Assembly (NCBI GenBank): GCA_022579005.1
Contig: MU401531.1
Location: 97,649-161,648 of the forward strand
DNA length: 64,000 nt
From: Poronia punctata
Lineage: Eukaryota > Ascomycota > Sordariomycetes > Xylariales > Xylariaceae
Reading direction: 5' to 3'
The notes beneath the pieces were generated by a model. That model had not been told where the DNA came from, searched no databases, and saw nothing but the letters and a program-made list of their open reading frames with translations. The translations under genes and the position numbers were made by a program. This document shows, piece by piece, positions 1-12,254 of this stretch (the stretch's first letter is position 1; every line of letters starts with the position of its first letter).

Positions 1-3000
1 ACTTTTTTTAAATTTTTAAATTTTTTTTAGCAATAAGCTTATAGTAAAAAAAAAGGCTATAAAAACTAATTTTTATATATTATAATATTATATATACTAG
101 CTTTAACTATAAAAAACTACTATATTTTAATTATTAAGCAAAACTATTACTAAAATATTAAAAAAGCGTATATAAAAACTAAAAAGTAAGCAAACTTGCA
201 AATTAATATAAAATTAGTATATTTACTAATTAAAAAAAAAGCTGTTGCTTTTTATAATATTTATTAACTATAAAAATTAGTTAACTTATTAATTTTATAA
301 AAGCTGTTTAGTTATATAGTATATAAAATTATATTAAATATTAACTTATTTTTATAAATTTAGTTTAAAGTATTATATGCTTTTTAAAAAGCTATAAAAG
401 TATATTTAATAAAGGTTTTTATATATATATATTATAATAGCTATATTATAAATATTTGCTAATATTATATAAGTTTAAACTTATATACTATTTATATTAA
501 GCAAGTTATTATAAATATTAAAAACTTTAAACTTTTAAAGTTTTTTAAATAAAAAGCTAATATTTTAATATTAATTTAAAAATAATTTATAATTATAATT
601 TTATTAATATTTTATATATTATTTTATATTTAAAAAATTAATATAAGTATAATAATATTTAAATTTAATTATTATAAATAAAATATTATTATATAATTAA
701 TATATTTTTATAATTAACTTATATAATATTATTATATTATAATTAATATATTTTATTAGTATAAAATTATATTAAATAAAGCTTTATAATAAATATTATT
801 ATTTTTATTTTTATTTAATATATTAAGTTTTTTATAATTTTTAGCTTATTTAAAAGTTTATTTATTTTATATATTTTTAGTTATTTTATATTATAAAATC
901 TTATTACTTATATTTTATATTATAATTATTAATTTATTTAATTATTAAAATAATATTTAAGCTTTATTATAAAAGTGTAATTAAAATATATTAACTTAAT
1001 TAAAGCAACTTACTATTTTAGTTATATAAAAAAAAAATTTTATTATTATACTAATTGCTAACTTTTTTATTTATATTAATAAATTTGCTTTTAAAATTTA
1101 AAGTTTATTATTTTTGCTTACGCTTTTTATTTTTAAAGTAATTAAAGCTTATTTTTTTATTTTCTTTATTAAAGTTGCTTAACTAATTATTAATAATAGT
1201 GCAAACTAGTTTAATATAAGTATATTAATATATTTTTATATTACTACTATATTAAGTAGGTTTTTTTTTTATTTATACTTATTTTATATTAATTATTAGT
1301 AGCTATAGTAAATAAGCAGCTAGCTAAATTAAATAATACTAGCTTATAATTAAAGCGTTATAAAACTAAAAATATACTTTTTTAAAACTTTTATACTATT
1401 AAAGCTTAAAACTATATAGCTATTATATTATAAAGTTAAAAAAAATATAAAAATGCTAAATAAAAGCTATATTAGCAAATTAAGCAAAAGCAAAATAATT
1501 AAAAAAAAATATAACTATTTTTATTAAAAACTAGTAAGCTATATTAAATATAATTATTAAAAAAGTATATATATTATAATAAGTTTTATTATTATTTATA
1601 TTATATTATTATTTTAACTTTATAGCTATAAAAAACGCTTACTTAAAATAAATTACTAAGCAATATAATATTAAATATTAACTTTAATATTTTTATAGTT
1701 TGCTTTAGTTTATATTACTTTATTATAGTTTTAATTATATTATAATTAATAGCAAGCTTGCTATTAAAGTATATATTTTTAATAGTAGCTTATTTTAAAT
1801 TTAACTTAATAATATAATTAAAAAAAGCTATTTTAATAATTATAAAAGTAATATATATTATATATAAAATATATTTAAAAATATTAAATAGTTTAGTTTT
1901 TTTAAGCACTTAAAAAACTTTATTTAATAAATAATTAGTTTATATGCTAGCAAACAAAATATAAGCTGCTTTTAAATAATTAGTATATATAGTAAAATGC
2001 TATATAAATAAGTTTAAAAAAAAGTTATTATAGTATATTTTATTATTTTTTATATATTTTTTATTTGCTAATATTATATAGTAATTATTAATTAACTTTT
2101 TAAAGCTAGTTAATATTTAATATTGTATAAAATAAGTATATATTATTAATAATATATTATTAAAGCTAGTTTAATATAGTTATTAGCTACTTTGTTTTTA
2201 AAAAATTTTTATTTAATATTTAATAAAGTATTATATAAGTATTTATAATTAAATAAGCTTAATTAATATAAAATTAGTATATTTTTAACTTTTATAAATA
2301 ACTTACTATTTTATATATAAAATATAAAAATGCTTTTATATTAATAATATTAATTTTTTTTTAGCAAAATAAAAAAGTAGCGTAATAATTTAAGCTAACT
2401 ATTAAATATAGTTAAAAAAGTTATATTAACTTATATATATTTATTATTTATTAAAAATAACTAAATTGCTATTATATAAATAAGCATTAATATGTTTTTA
2501 TTTACTATATTTATAAGTAAAAAAAATATTAATTTATATTAATATATTTTATTAGTATTATGCTATTTAATATAAAGTTTTAAAAATATAAATTTTTAAA
2601 AGCTATTATAAAAATTAAAGTAATTTATAAATATTAACTATAAGTTATATTGCTTTTTTATATTTATTTTATACTAATTTATATTTATAAGTAAAAAACT
2701 TTTTATTACTTAAAAAACTTATATTTTTTTTTAAATAAAGCTATATAATTAATATATTAATTACTTTATAAGTACTATATAATATATTTAGCTAAAGCTT
2801 TTTTATATTAAATTAAAAAAAAAATATAAAAAACTTATTTTTACTTAGCATTATATACTATAACTTAAATAATAATTTATAAGTTTTACTATTTACTTAT
2901 TTACTTTAAAATAAGCTACGCATTTTTATTATATTGCTTTATTTTTTTAATAAACTTTATAAACTATTTTAAAAAGCTTAAAATATTTATACTATATTAT

Positions 3001-3480
3001 AATAGTATACTATATATATATTTATAATATTATAAGTAGCTTTACTTACTAAGTATAAAAATAAGTTGCTTTTAAAAAGTTTAAAAATAATAGTTTTATA
3101 ATTTATAAAAGTAAATATAATTAAAATATAAATAATAAAATTATAATTTAATATAATTTATTTTATATTTATTTATAATATTTATTTATTATTTTAAATA
3201 TATACTAATTTTATACTAATTATTTTTTATTTAAAATACTTATTTTTATTTTATATTTAATATTTTATTTAAATATAAAATTATATTATTATAATATAAA
3301 GTTAAGTACTTAACTAAAAATATTTACTTATTTAAATAATAAGTACTTAACCTTATATTTAAGTTATATATATAAGTACTTATTACCTAACTATGCTTAG
3401 CATTATTTAATATATTACTAAGACTTTAAAGTTAAGTACCTAACTACTTATATAGGTAGTTAGGTAATTTTAGTTAGGCG
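1..3480. repeat. AT-rich, RIP-like degraded block (left flank)
   Basis: Almost pure A/T with no usable reading frame on either strand. Surviving G and C sit largely in GC dinucleotides, and CG is rare. This is the expected end state of repeat-induced point mutation of transposon copies in filamentous ascomycetes, where C-to-T changes accumulate on both strands. The change to normal composition is abrupt, within a few tens of bases around 3475-3490. I could not recognise any transposon domain or a terminal repeat pair here, so the original element type is unknown. A centromeric or subtelomeric position is possible, but no telomere repeats are visible. Confidence 0.85.
3300..3475. repeat. Cluster of palindromic TTAAGTACTTAA-like motifs at the AT-block edge
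   Basis: A perfect 16-bp palindrome, AGTTAAGTACTTAACT, lies at 3300-3315. Related half-sites recur around 3340-3352 and 3372-3392. An inverted repeat with 11-bp arms (TACCTAACTAC at 3437-3447 and GTAGTTAGGTA at 3456-3466, 8-nt loop) closes the cluster just before the switch to normal composition. This may be the end of a degraded mobile element; that is an inference. Confidence 0.5.
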
Positions 3481-4449
3481 GGTATGACAAAGCGTACTTC
3501 CTAAGTCCCTTTTGAAAGTTGCTACTCGATCAAGTCAACTGCCGACACCTCAGAGGAGGAACGTTACTGGCATGTGGAACTTGTGTAACGACGTATCACA
3601 TCTTGCTAAAGTATCGCCAGCAACAGGAATCTCGTCTGCAACCATTTTTGGCCGTCTCCCTGATTGTGCTGTAGACGAAATTGTCGAGGACTGTCAGCGT
3701 TTTGGACAAATATTGAGCCCGTTTCACATCACTCCCATCAAATTCATCCCTGGCTACCGTTATCATTCATGTGTAAATAATACGTCTGTACAAAGGATTG
3801 TACCTTGGCTCCTTGTGCTCGATTTGGCACTTATATCCGCCTCAGTTCCTCGTTGCCGTTACAACGAACACATACCTCCGGAGTAGTGTTGGATAGTTCG
3901 TCTACGACTAGGGACGGCAGAATAAAGGAGTAGTTGGGTATCTTGGTGGAATGCATGGTCCATGGTTACCCTCGGGTAGGAGCCGATACACCTCTGTACC
4001 TAAGGCCTTTCTCTTTTGTCGCTTGATGTCCTCCAACTAAAAATCGCTGGAACAAAAGTGTGACCTCTTGGAAATTGGTCTGTCCCAGGTCGCTCCCCAC
4101 CAAAGGATCAACTATTCTATTCCCCTGCCGCGACAAAGACGCATTGTTTTGTTGCTGTTTCTCTTTGTCGATTGTCCATACCGAATCCTTCATGACAGGA
4201 CAATTCAATTCTTGCTCCTCCCAGTTACCTATCTATGGCAAGGTGTCGCGCGTTATCCGAGTGATATCACGCATCCCGTTATATACAATGAGACAGTATA
4301 AATAATGAGCTTTCCCGCCCGACCAACTGTCAAGCCCAGTTCACAACAATCCCTTGCCCGTTTCAACTCACCATCTTCGACCTTTATCATTCTGGTCAGT
4401 ATAACTCATTTTCCATCCTCCAATATACGAAAGACGACGAACCTGAACC
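3481..4449. other. Intergenic, no supported gene
   Basis: Normal base composition resumes here. A frame open over 3512-3886 begins with TTG rather than ATG and has no recognisable domain; short frames at 3966-4305 overlap on both strands. I see no supportable gene. Confidence 0.5.
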
Positions 4450-4906
4450 ATGTCTTTCCAACCCATGAAGCTAAGCCCTACTAACTCTACCACAGCAACG
4501 GAATCTCAAGCCGCCAGTAAAATTGAAGATATCGCCGAAAATGTAGCCGAGCTCATCGAGCCGCAATTAATCACGCCTCGCCAATTCGGGCTCCATCGCA
4601 TCCAACGAGGTCAATACCAGACAACTCGACGAGGTAACGAGGAAAGCAACGGACGTTCTACTGCCCCAAGCGGGAAAGTCCACCGACGACGTGGTCAAGG
4701 AGGGTAAGACCGATACGACGGCGGAGAAGATGGAGAGAGTCGCAGAGTTGATTTTGGACCTCTTCTTAGAGGACTTGGCGATCTCCTTTCTTATGAAGCA
4801 AGAAATGCCAGTCATCCTCAGGCGTCTCATATCCACGGTCAAAGATATGGATGATTCCCAGTTGCTCGATTTTACCGCCGATTTTGACTATCAAGTATCA
4901 CACTAA
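4450..4906 (+). pseudogene. Small hypothetical protein ORF with an apparent frame break
   Basis: An ATG frame at 4450 reads a hydrophilic N-terminus of about 40 residues (SKIEDIAENVAELIEPQ). It then loses protein-like character and stops at 4707. The next frame over, open from just after a TAA at 4568-4570 to the stop at 4906, carries a coherent helical sequence (QLDEVTRKATDVLLPQAG, then VAELILDLFLEDLAISFLMK). The two halves read as one protein of about 150 residues joined somewhere in 4571-4621. I looked for a GT-AG intron that would link the frames: the GTs at 4517 and 4544 give the wrong phase with the available AGs. A one-base insertion (or two-base deletion) or a sequencing error fits better. 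I do not recognise the family. Confidence 0.35.
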
Positions 4907-5963
4907 GTATCACACTCCCACCCCTCCCATCGAAACTAACATGAGAATGAGTGCAGTAGGCTTCAGGTATAAACTCGGCATTTTTAGATAATGGAAGTGA
5001 TCATCATTCACAAAGGATTCTGACCCGAAACCTCGTCATTTCGACATCTACCTCCTTTTTCATAGTCATCTTTGAAGTAAGACTTGAATAAAATGGACTT
5101 AATTGAATAATTGTTTGTGTTCCTTTCCTTGTGTCTCTCACATCAAACCGTGACTCCTACCAAGCTACCTAGGCTTCTGCATGCCGTAGCACTATGACAG
5201 GCATGTAGTACAACGAGACCATGCGGTGTTACCTCGAGAGTCGTGGGGTTGACTGTATTTTCTGACCGTCATTCTCAAATGCCTGTGGAAGAAACATCAT
5301 AAGGAATTTTCGGCCTACGCATTTGTATAATATATTATCTAGGCAAACATTCCTTATCCCCTGCGTAACTGCGTACCGTGTATCAGGCTTCATGGATCAG
5401 TTATTCATCTTTTTTAGGCCAGTATACTAGCATCACAGGGTTCACCTAGCTGAGCCCCAGCTGTTGGATGAACCCCTTGGATAGGGCATTAGGCTTTCTA
5501 TGTAAAGATCTGATATGGCGGTTGGTATTTAGTTAAGTTCCTACCACGAGACGCACAGCATGTTCATCGCGTTCAACATACAATCCAGTCTGAGCAAATA
5601 TTGTCTCCCCAACTTACACAGCGTTCCTTTGGGCATGACGTGTCCGACGAAGGCCATGCGAAATCAATATAAAAGGGCTTCCTTTGGCCTGCTGAGAGGC
5701 TTCATGAACTTGGCTTCTATACTTCAGCCTTTGCTACTATCCTCGATAACAAGATACTCCTGAGTAATCACAGTCATTCAAGCTTGAAATCCCGAGCCTC
5801 CCCTATCGTCTACGACTTGTCTAGGGATACCGCTTGTCGAGTATATACCTTTTATCTTGTACCGCATAGGTAGTTCTCATCCTCGAACGCTCATACCGGG
5901 CTCCTTAAGAGACTAACAGAAGCCACCAGACTCTACTAAACCTAAGAAACGAGACATTCAGCC
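4907..5963. other. Intergenic, no supported gene
   Basis: This stretch holds only a short frame (5560-5763) without domain, coding bias or splice context. Nothing else is seen. Confidence 0.4.
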
Positions 5964-6284
5964 ATGTCAGCACATACGCAGCGAGAAGACGAGGAAAGAA
6001 AGGCCGAGATTGAGGCCAACCTAGAAAGAATCCGCCGACTTATTAAGACTAAAGAAGAAAAGATCGAGCTCGTAGATATGGATCAGGAGGCTTACCTCCA
6101 AGGCGAACCATCATCAATAATGAGTGCGGCCGGCATGGAAGATGCTAGCTTGCGTCGTGCAGCGCTGAAAGCGGAAATTTATAACCTAGTCCAAGAAGAA
6201 CAGCGGGATAATAGCGAGCTCCTCGCAGTTCATGCGCGGTTGAGTGCATGTCAATACAGGAACAGTCGCCCTAGGATCGAGTGA
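5964..6284 (+). CDS. Small coiled-coil hypothetical protein (106 aa)
   Basis: Uninterrupted frame of 106 residues with an ATG in acceptable context (ttcagccATG). The sequence is strongly charged and helical: residues 6-45 (REDEERKAEIEANLERIRRL and the following KTKEEKIELV) have heptad-like spacing, and a second helix spans about 64-95 (LRRAALKAEIYNLVQEEQRD). There is no signal peptide, membrane segment or cysteine motif. It resembles small coiled-coil proteins of filamentous fungi, but I cannot name a family. The downstream frame at 6281-6493 overlaps the stop and looks random. Whether this is expressed cannot be judged from sequence. Confidence 0.45.
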   Translation: MSAHTQREDEERKAEIEANLERIRRLIKTKEEKIELVDMDQEAYLQGEPSSIMSAAGMEDASLRRAALKAEIYNLVQEEQRDNSELLAVHARLSACQYRNSRPRIE

Positions 6285-7314
6285 GATATCCGAGAAGACT
6301 CGTGCTGGAACCGACAGCACACCTACCTACCTCTCTAGACGTAGTAGACCATCTATATACAGGAGGTAGGCATCGGGGCGCATTGATTTATCACGCGATG
6401 GTTTTACCATATATCTCGAATCTGGCAGGGCAATATCCGGACGACATGACAGAAGAGTTGTTGAATAACAGTTTTTGGTATACTACCCCTTAGGTAGTCT
6501 GAATTACACGGTATTATTTGCGAACCTCCTGATGTACGAGTAGCAAACTGAAGCTGTTTATGTGTAAGCCGATCACGTGATTAGCGTTATATGGAACCAG
6601 GAATGGAGATGTACTCGTACGTGTACAACGTACCTCTACGAGTATGTACGAGTACGTACGAGTACGAGTAGATTTTGGAGCCAAGGTTTTGGGCGAGGGG
6701 AAATGCACTAAACCTAATGCATTCGCCTTTTGCTGTAACAAGACCGGGGATTGACGCGGCGCATCCTGCAACGGCCCATTCATTATTACCTTATTACTCC
6801 CCTAATTTGTAATTAGACTGCAAAGGTTCAACCATCAACCATCAACGTCGCGACGTAAGGTCGATGTAGCAATTTGGACCGCGTGTTCACGATATGCCGC
6901 TCCCTTCATATCGTCTCACGTCCTATCCTAGTGCCAATAAATTTCTTGTCTCCCACGCTCTTCACCATTCGGACTTCTGTTCGTAGAGTAACCGACGTCC
7001 GCCATATTGTTCTTCTGCTGCGCAGGTTCTCGTCTACGCTCCTTTCGAATTTGCTCCTGAACAAACGAGTCGTCGCCGAATCTAATCCAAAGTACCGCCT
7101 GCCTGACCAACTGCATGCACAGTTACACAGTTTCGAATCCTTCAGTCAGCAGATATTTTGCGAACCGATCGAGGTGTAGAACGGTCATATCTAGCCTTCT
7201 CAACAACGTTGTGGATGACCACGATAAAACAACCGTATCTCTTGCAAGAAATCGACCACACTCCTCGCAGTTTATCCTCCAGCTTGAAGCTTCATCAGCC
7301 GAACAGTCGTTGCC
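6285..7314. other. Intergenic; GTACGAG microrepeats; upstream of the DHHC gene
   Basis: About 6610-6670 holds clustered GTACGAGTA/ACGTAC microrepeats. The rest is the likely promoter and 5' leader of the downstream acyltransferase gene. Short frames on both strands at 6514-7363 overlap each other and show no domain. Confidence 0.4.
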
Positions 7315-9353
7315 ATGGCGTCAAACTCCCAACCGGCGAGTCCTATATCGCCCGTCTCGATAGACGGGAATCTGGCAACCCACATGTTCCCACCAGCGCC
7401 TCCTAGCGTCATATCTTCTCGTATGACCGATATAGCGTCAGAAGATGGCGATGAACCCGGTATTAGCCCAAAGAAGGGCGGGCGCACGAATGAGTCGCGT
7501 CCTGGAACGGCAAGGACTGGAATGTCGTCCAAGGGTGGGCCCTGGTCGCAGTCACTACCACTGCGCAAAGGCATGATGCAAAGGGGTAGTGTCAGCGGCA
7601 GCATAGGAAGCTCAAGACCGCTGAGCTCTGCAAGCAGGAGCCATGCTCCCATAGCATCACAGGCCTTTTTCAGACCGCTGAGCTCGCAAAAGCTTCAAGC
7701 CCAACGAGGATCTCGACCCCCGTCCTTTGGCCTGCACCGCCCAAGCATCGATGACCTACCAGACGAAGATGACCAGTCCCATATCGCACCGCATGAGATC
7801 CTCGCCCCAGTTCGCGCCGGTCCAAGTCATGAACCCGCAAACGAGCGCATAGATGACGGGCGTCCTCCGCCATCCAGGGATACCGAAATGACAGAGCCCT
7901 ATGACCGCATTACCACGACGACGAGCCCTACGCACGGCCATTATCCTCCTACGAGCGTGGCGGACAGTACTCGTCCTTTACACCAGAAACAGACGGAAGA
8001 AAGAGGACTTTCTTTAACCCTCGACACTAACAGTCCGAGGAACATTGGGAGTGACGCAAATCCCACCAAGTCCTCGCGCTCCTTCGGATCTAGCCTGTTT
8101 GCGTCGGGGATGGGCGGATCGAATACCAACGCACCCAATCGCGATACGCATGGGGCCGAGAAGTTACCGTCGGGCGCCTCTTCTCCACGGCTTGCACGTG
8201 GGCACTCTCATCTTTCAGAAGAAAACTCAAAGGCCAGGGGCCAAAATACCATGGTCGGCCGTAACCACGAGTACTTTGAGGGCAATACGGTCTTTTGCAT
8301 CGGTGGCCGCTTACAGAACACCCGTCATCGACCTATCAATATCGGTACAGGTTTTCTAATCGTTCTGCCAGCCGGTTTATTTTTCGGGGCATGCGCTCCC
8401 TATCTGTGGCATAACCTTTCGCCAGCGGTTCCGATAGTATTTGCCTATATCTTCTTCATCACCATGTCCTCGTTCCTCCGTGCGTCGGGTTCAGATCCCG
8501 GAGTAAGTGTCTCGTCCAACAAAAGCGCCATATTAGACAGCCAAACTAACAAAGCTGTGCTTCTGTCCAGATTCTCCCTCGCAACCTCCACCAGCTCCCT
8601 CCGATGGATGAGAATGAGGATCCACTCCGCTTGGCACCGCCGACTAATGACTGGACCCTGATCAAAACGGTAGACTCCAGTATAGCAGCCATGGAGGTGC
8701 CGACCAAGTTCTGCAGAACTTGCAATATCTGGCGTCCGCCACGAGCACACCATTGCCGTCTCTGTGACAATTGTATAGAAACTCAGGATCACCACTGCGT
8801 ATGGATTAACAACTGCGTGGGGCGTCGAAACTACCGATACTTCTTCACATTTGTCACCTCTGGCACCATCATGGCGCTCTATGTGATTGGGGCTTCTCTT
8901 GCACAAATCGTCATCTACTCGCGTCGAGAAGACGTGTCGTTTGGTCAGGCCGCCGACCACTTCCGAGTGGCGTTGGCGTTGGTCATTTACGGCGTCCTAG
9001 GCTTCATCTACCCAGTTGCTCTGACCGGTTACCACTTATTCCTCATGGCAAGGGGAGAGACGACGAGAGAATTCATCAACTCACACAAGCTCCTTAAAAA
9101 AGACCGGTACCGCGCCTTCACCCAAGCGAGCATGTGGAGAAATTGGGTTGTCGTGCTATGCCGTCCCCGACCGCCGACCTACTATCGTTTCAAGGATCGG
9201 TATCAGGAAGGCGACCAACGTTTGGGGGAGCGACGACGTCTACAGAGCGAGGGGATTTTGCCGAAAAGACAAGAATACGAGATGCAAGTCGTGCGACCTT
9301 TCCAAGGGCCCCTCTCCCTCCGCAACGGGACATCGGCGCCGGTTAATCGGTGA
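7315..9353 (+). CDS. erf2: DHHC palmitoyltransferase, Erf2-like
   Basis: Protein S-acyltransferase that palmitoylates membrane proteins such as Ras in yeast (family knowledge). Exons 7315-8502 and 8571-9353 are joined across a 68-nt intron (GTAAGT donor, CTAAC branch, CCAG acceptor). Splicing replaces a poor tail with the family sequence SGSDPGILPRNLHQLPP; total 656 residues. Residues 1-330 are a long Ser/Pro/Arg-rich disordered region. Two membrane segments follow at about 343-363 and 371-389. The cysteine-rich domain is at 444-480 with DHHC at 469-472 (QDHHCVWINNCVG). Two more membrane segments follow, and the TTxE motif is present as TTRE in GETTREF. The catalytic Cys and zinc ligands are intact. 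Erf2 normally works with an Erf4/Shr5 partner, which is not in this window. The start is the first in-frame ATG. Confidence 0.93.
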
Positions 9354-10370
9354 CATTCTAACAACCACCCTGCTTTGCTTTAAAGTAATATCGACCATCC
9401 GGCGTCATTCTATCGTTCCTTTGATAGTAATTTTTTTTATTTTCGCGCTATACCCCACCAATAATATCCTTTTGCTTCAATATTTTTACCCCCTTAATAC
9501 CGCCAAGTCTTGTCCCATCGTTCGACTGGGACGTGACATGACATTCACTAATTACCACCCTCCCTATCTAACCTAGAGCCCGTGAACGTGGTCCGTTGCG
9601 GAACGGGGGCGGCTTGTATGTGTACGTGTAAGAAAGACAACTCTGTCACTCCTTTTGCTTGGATCAGACTTGCGTAACTTTGGGCATGTAAACTACTGCG
9701 GATTCGGAACTCGAGATGTTTGTAAACGAATTTAATGACTTTATCTGACTTTTTACCTCACATTTTATTTCCAGGAAGCCTACCTATCATGTATCCATAC
9801 CACTACACCACGTGTATAGTACCATCCTATCTCTTATGTATTGCGGTTGAATATTGATCGTAATGGCACCGACAAATAACCATTTTCCCTTTGCTTCCAG
9901 TCAACCGTTCCCGGTATGATTCCTCGTTTCATATAGACAGGGAAACATGTGCGAAGTCATGTAACACGCATTCCTTGCCTTTTGTATAGCCAGTCCAATG
10001 TCCTGCTATCGATATGTATTTACCAATAGTGAGTCTACACTACACTTGTGGCGAGTAGGGTGCCGGGTTCGAAGAATGTAAGGGGGGATCATCGACAAGT
10101 TAGTCACACAATAAAGATGTCTGTTGGTTACACTATAAGGATGTTCTTTACTTTTGCTTCCTCCCTTCCTTTACACCCTCCCTCACCCATTCCTTTCCCG
10201 TTCCTTTCCATATTTTCCCTATATATTTTAATAACTATATAATACTGTTCCTGCCGGACAATAACAGCCCGCCAACCCATCTATCTATCCATCTACTTAC
10301 ACCATTCCACACCATTCCACACCACATCTCAATACATTACACTATCGACTAGCAAAGAAAAAGATACAAC
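9354..10370. other. Intergenic, 3' region of the DHHC gene
   Basis: T-rich and C-rich non-coding sequence with no supported gene. The last 150 nt before 10371 hold tandem CCAT/ACACC runs (around 10275-10320) and a TATA-like stretch (10213-10240), which could be a promoter. Confidence 0.4.
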
Positions 10371-10544
10371 ATGTTGACACTATTATTATTCCTCATCACC
10401 GGCGGAACCCTCGCAGCCTTATCATACCTCTACCTAGAATGGATGTGGAGGCACAGAATCGAATTTCCCATTCCCGATCGCTTGGATGGGCCTTTTTATC
10501 CTCCTCGTCCTGCTTTTTCAGATGACGAGGGAAAGAGGAGATAA
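10371..10544 (+). CDS. Possible small single-pass membrane peptide (57 aa)
   Basis: A 57-residue frame opens with an ATG in good context (atacaacATG) downstream of a pyrimidine- and A-rich leader. Residues 3-22 are a hydrophobic stretch (LLLFLITGGTLAALSYLYLE), followed by a basic/aromatic patch (WMWRHR), a Pro-rich segment (FPIPDRLDGPFYPPRPAF) and an acidic/basic tail. The layout is that of small organelle or ER membrane proteins of fungi, but I do not recognise it. An overlapping frame (10486-10686) continues with a charged sequence. A CTTTTTCAG sequence at about 10513-10521 could be a splice acceptor, but I found no donor giving the right phase. Gene status is uncertain. Confidence 0.35.
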   Translation: MLTLLLFLITGGTLAALSYLYLEWMWRHRIEFPIPDRLDGPFYPPRPAFSDDEGKRR

Positions 10545-11519
10545 TATATTCGCTGTGCAAAAGATGACTGGGTTACGTGAGGCGCCAGTGGCGGAAAGGG
10601 ATAAAGGGATAAAGGGGGAAGACGCGTGGGTGAGGAGATGGGGTTTGGATCTGGATATACCTAGTGGTAGATATAAGAATGAGTAGGGGGATGGGGTTTC
10701 ATCACTTCAATATGAGTCTAAATTTTTCTATGGACATTGGGCGCTTTTTTTGGTTCCCTTGGTGTGAAGTGAAGCAAGCGACCGGCACTGTACCTACTAG
10801 TAGGGCTAACTGGATGCTGACCTACTTGACAACTGATGAAGGTCCAGCTGGCAGAGGATTACGGTAATTCCTATTTCTACGAGAAAATACTTACACGTGT
10901 GTTTTATTACAAGAAAAAAGATCCAGGGGCTCGGCCCGAGCGAGGTTTTCAAATTCGAGTGATCTGAGATATCCGCGTCTCATATACGATACTCGTAGAT
11001 GTTTTCTACTCGGGATTTCTCGTAGAGAGGTATGTAAGTGGTGTAACGCGGGGCTTAAAATCCGGCCGGTATAGTAACTCTGCATTGTGTAATCATGACT
11101 TGCAGTAGGGAAGAAAGGTCTCCATATAACTACTTACCTACTCTTCCTATTCTTGATCATAGTCGTACAGAGCTCCCCGACTTTCTACGTGTAGGAAGTC
11201 GAGGACTGTTGCGGTAGTTCAATCAAGCCACAGAAACCAGCCACATCACACTCCAACCTGACTAGCCTAACCTTAGCTCCCTAGACGGACCCACCTACAT
11301 TTACCCGTAAATCCCAAAAGCATATGACCTAGCTCTGACCTCGTCGAATATAATTGGTCAATCAATACGACAAGACAAGACAAGACAAGACAAGACAGCC
11401 TTGAACCCGACCCAGCTCCCGTCTTTAAAACACCAAACACCAAACGTCGAACCCAACCCATCATCACCAACCCCCGATCCCGCGCGGAAGAACAACAACA
11501 TAACTCACCACCACCAACA
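10545..11519. other. Intergenic; pentanucleotide repeat near 11370
   Basis: No supported gene. A short tandem (GACAA)n run lies at about 11368-11397, and A/C-rich leader sequence precedes the ATG at 11520. Confidence 0.45.
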
Positions 11520-12254
11520 ATGTCGTCCATCATCGCCCGACGCGCATTCTCGACGACTTCCCGTCGTCTCGTGGCGAAGCCCGACGCGGGCCTAAAAGCC
11601 GAGGGCAAGCGAAACCCCGAGATAGCAGTGCGTCATATCCAAACATCCGTCCAAACCATCCACGTAGCAACGAACCCGACAATATAACCTACCTCACCTA
11701 CCTACGTTTTCCGTTTTCGCTGATTAATATTTCTTTGCGGCCATAATAGATCCTAGGAGCCGTAGTAGCAGCAACTCTCGGAGGAGCCGGTCTCTACTTT
11801 GGTGCGTTAACTCTTCACACCATTCCACCACCACCACCACCACAGCCACAGCCACTATGCCATACCCAAAAAAAAAAATTTACATCCCATACCCATACCC
11901 CCGTAACCAGAAACCCCGTAACTAACTTATTGATAAAATTAAAATACAAAAAGGCCGCTCCCCCACAAGCTCAACCTCGGAAGCAAAAGTAGGAATGGCA
12001 TCCGACGGAATGCCGTGGGAAACCGGTTCATCAGAGGGTAAATACCGGTACCATCCAGGCGGAGACGGGGCCGTCGCTCCCAAGGATGCTCCCAGTGCTG
12101 TCAACGTCACTGTTATTCCTAATGTCAACCTTCCCAAGGTACACACTCCTTCCTTCCAACAACAACGCTTGCTAGATATAACGGGTCGATCACTGACAAC
12201 GCAAAACAGGAGCTTCACGACAATTGGAACAAATGGGGCAAGGACGGTTACTAG
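11520..12254 (+). CDS. Small mitochondrial single-pass membrane protein, unknown function
   Basis: Four exons: 11520-11627, 11750-11801, 11954-12138 and 12210-12254, giving 129 residues. Introns start with GTGCGT, GTGCGT and GTACAC, and end in TAG, AAG and CAG. Splicing joins three otherwise unconnected short frames in phase. The N-terminus (MSSIIARRAFSTTSRRLV) is a typical mitochondrial presequence with Arg/Ser and no acids. Residues 36-54 (AILGAVVAATLGGAGLYFG) are a Gly/Ala-rich transmembrane helix. A soluble domain follows, with VNVTVIPNVNLPKELHDNW and a C-terminal NKWGKDGY. It is probably anchored in the inner mitochondrial membrane. I do not recognise the family well enough to assign a function; a small respiratory-chain or ATP-synthase accessory subunit is possible but unproven. 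Confidence 0.75.

Noticed and set aside
3512..3886. 124-codon open frame at the left edge of the gene-bearing core
   Set aside because: It starts with TTG, lacks an ATG start with context, and has no recognisable domain or intron structure.
8503..8661. Reading the DHHC first exon through the intron to the stop at 8661
   Set aside because: That would end the protein before the catalytic domain; removing the 68-nt intron joins the family-conserved sequence in phase.
7941..8960. Minus-strand ORFs of 65-171 aa opposite the DHHC gene
   Set aside because: Antisense frames of a proven coding region without domains of their own.
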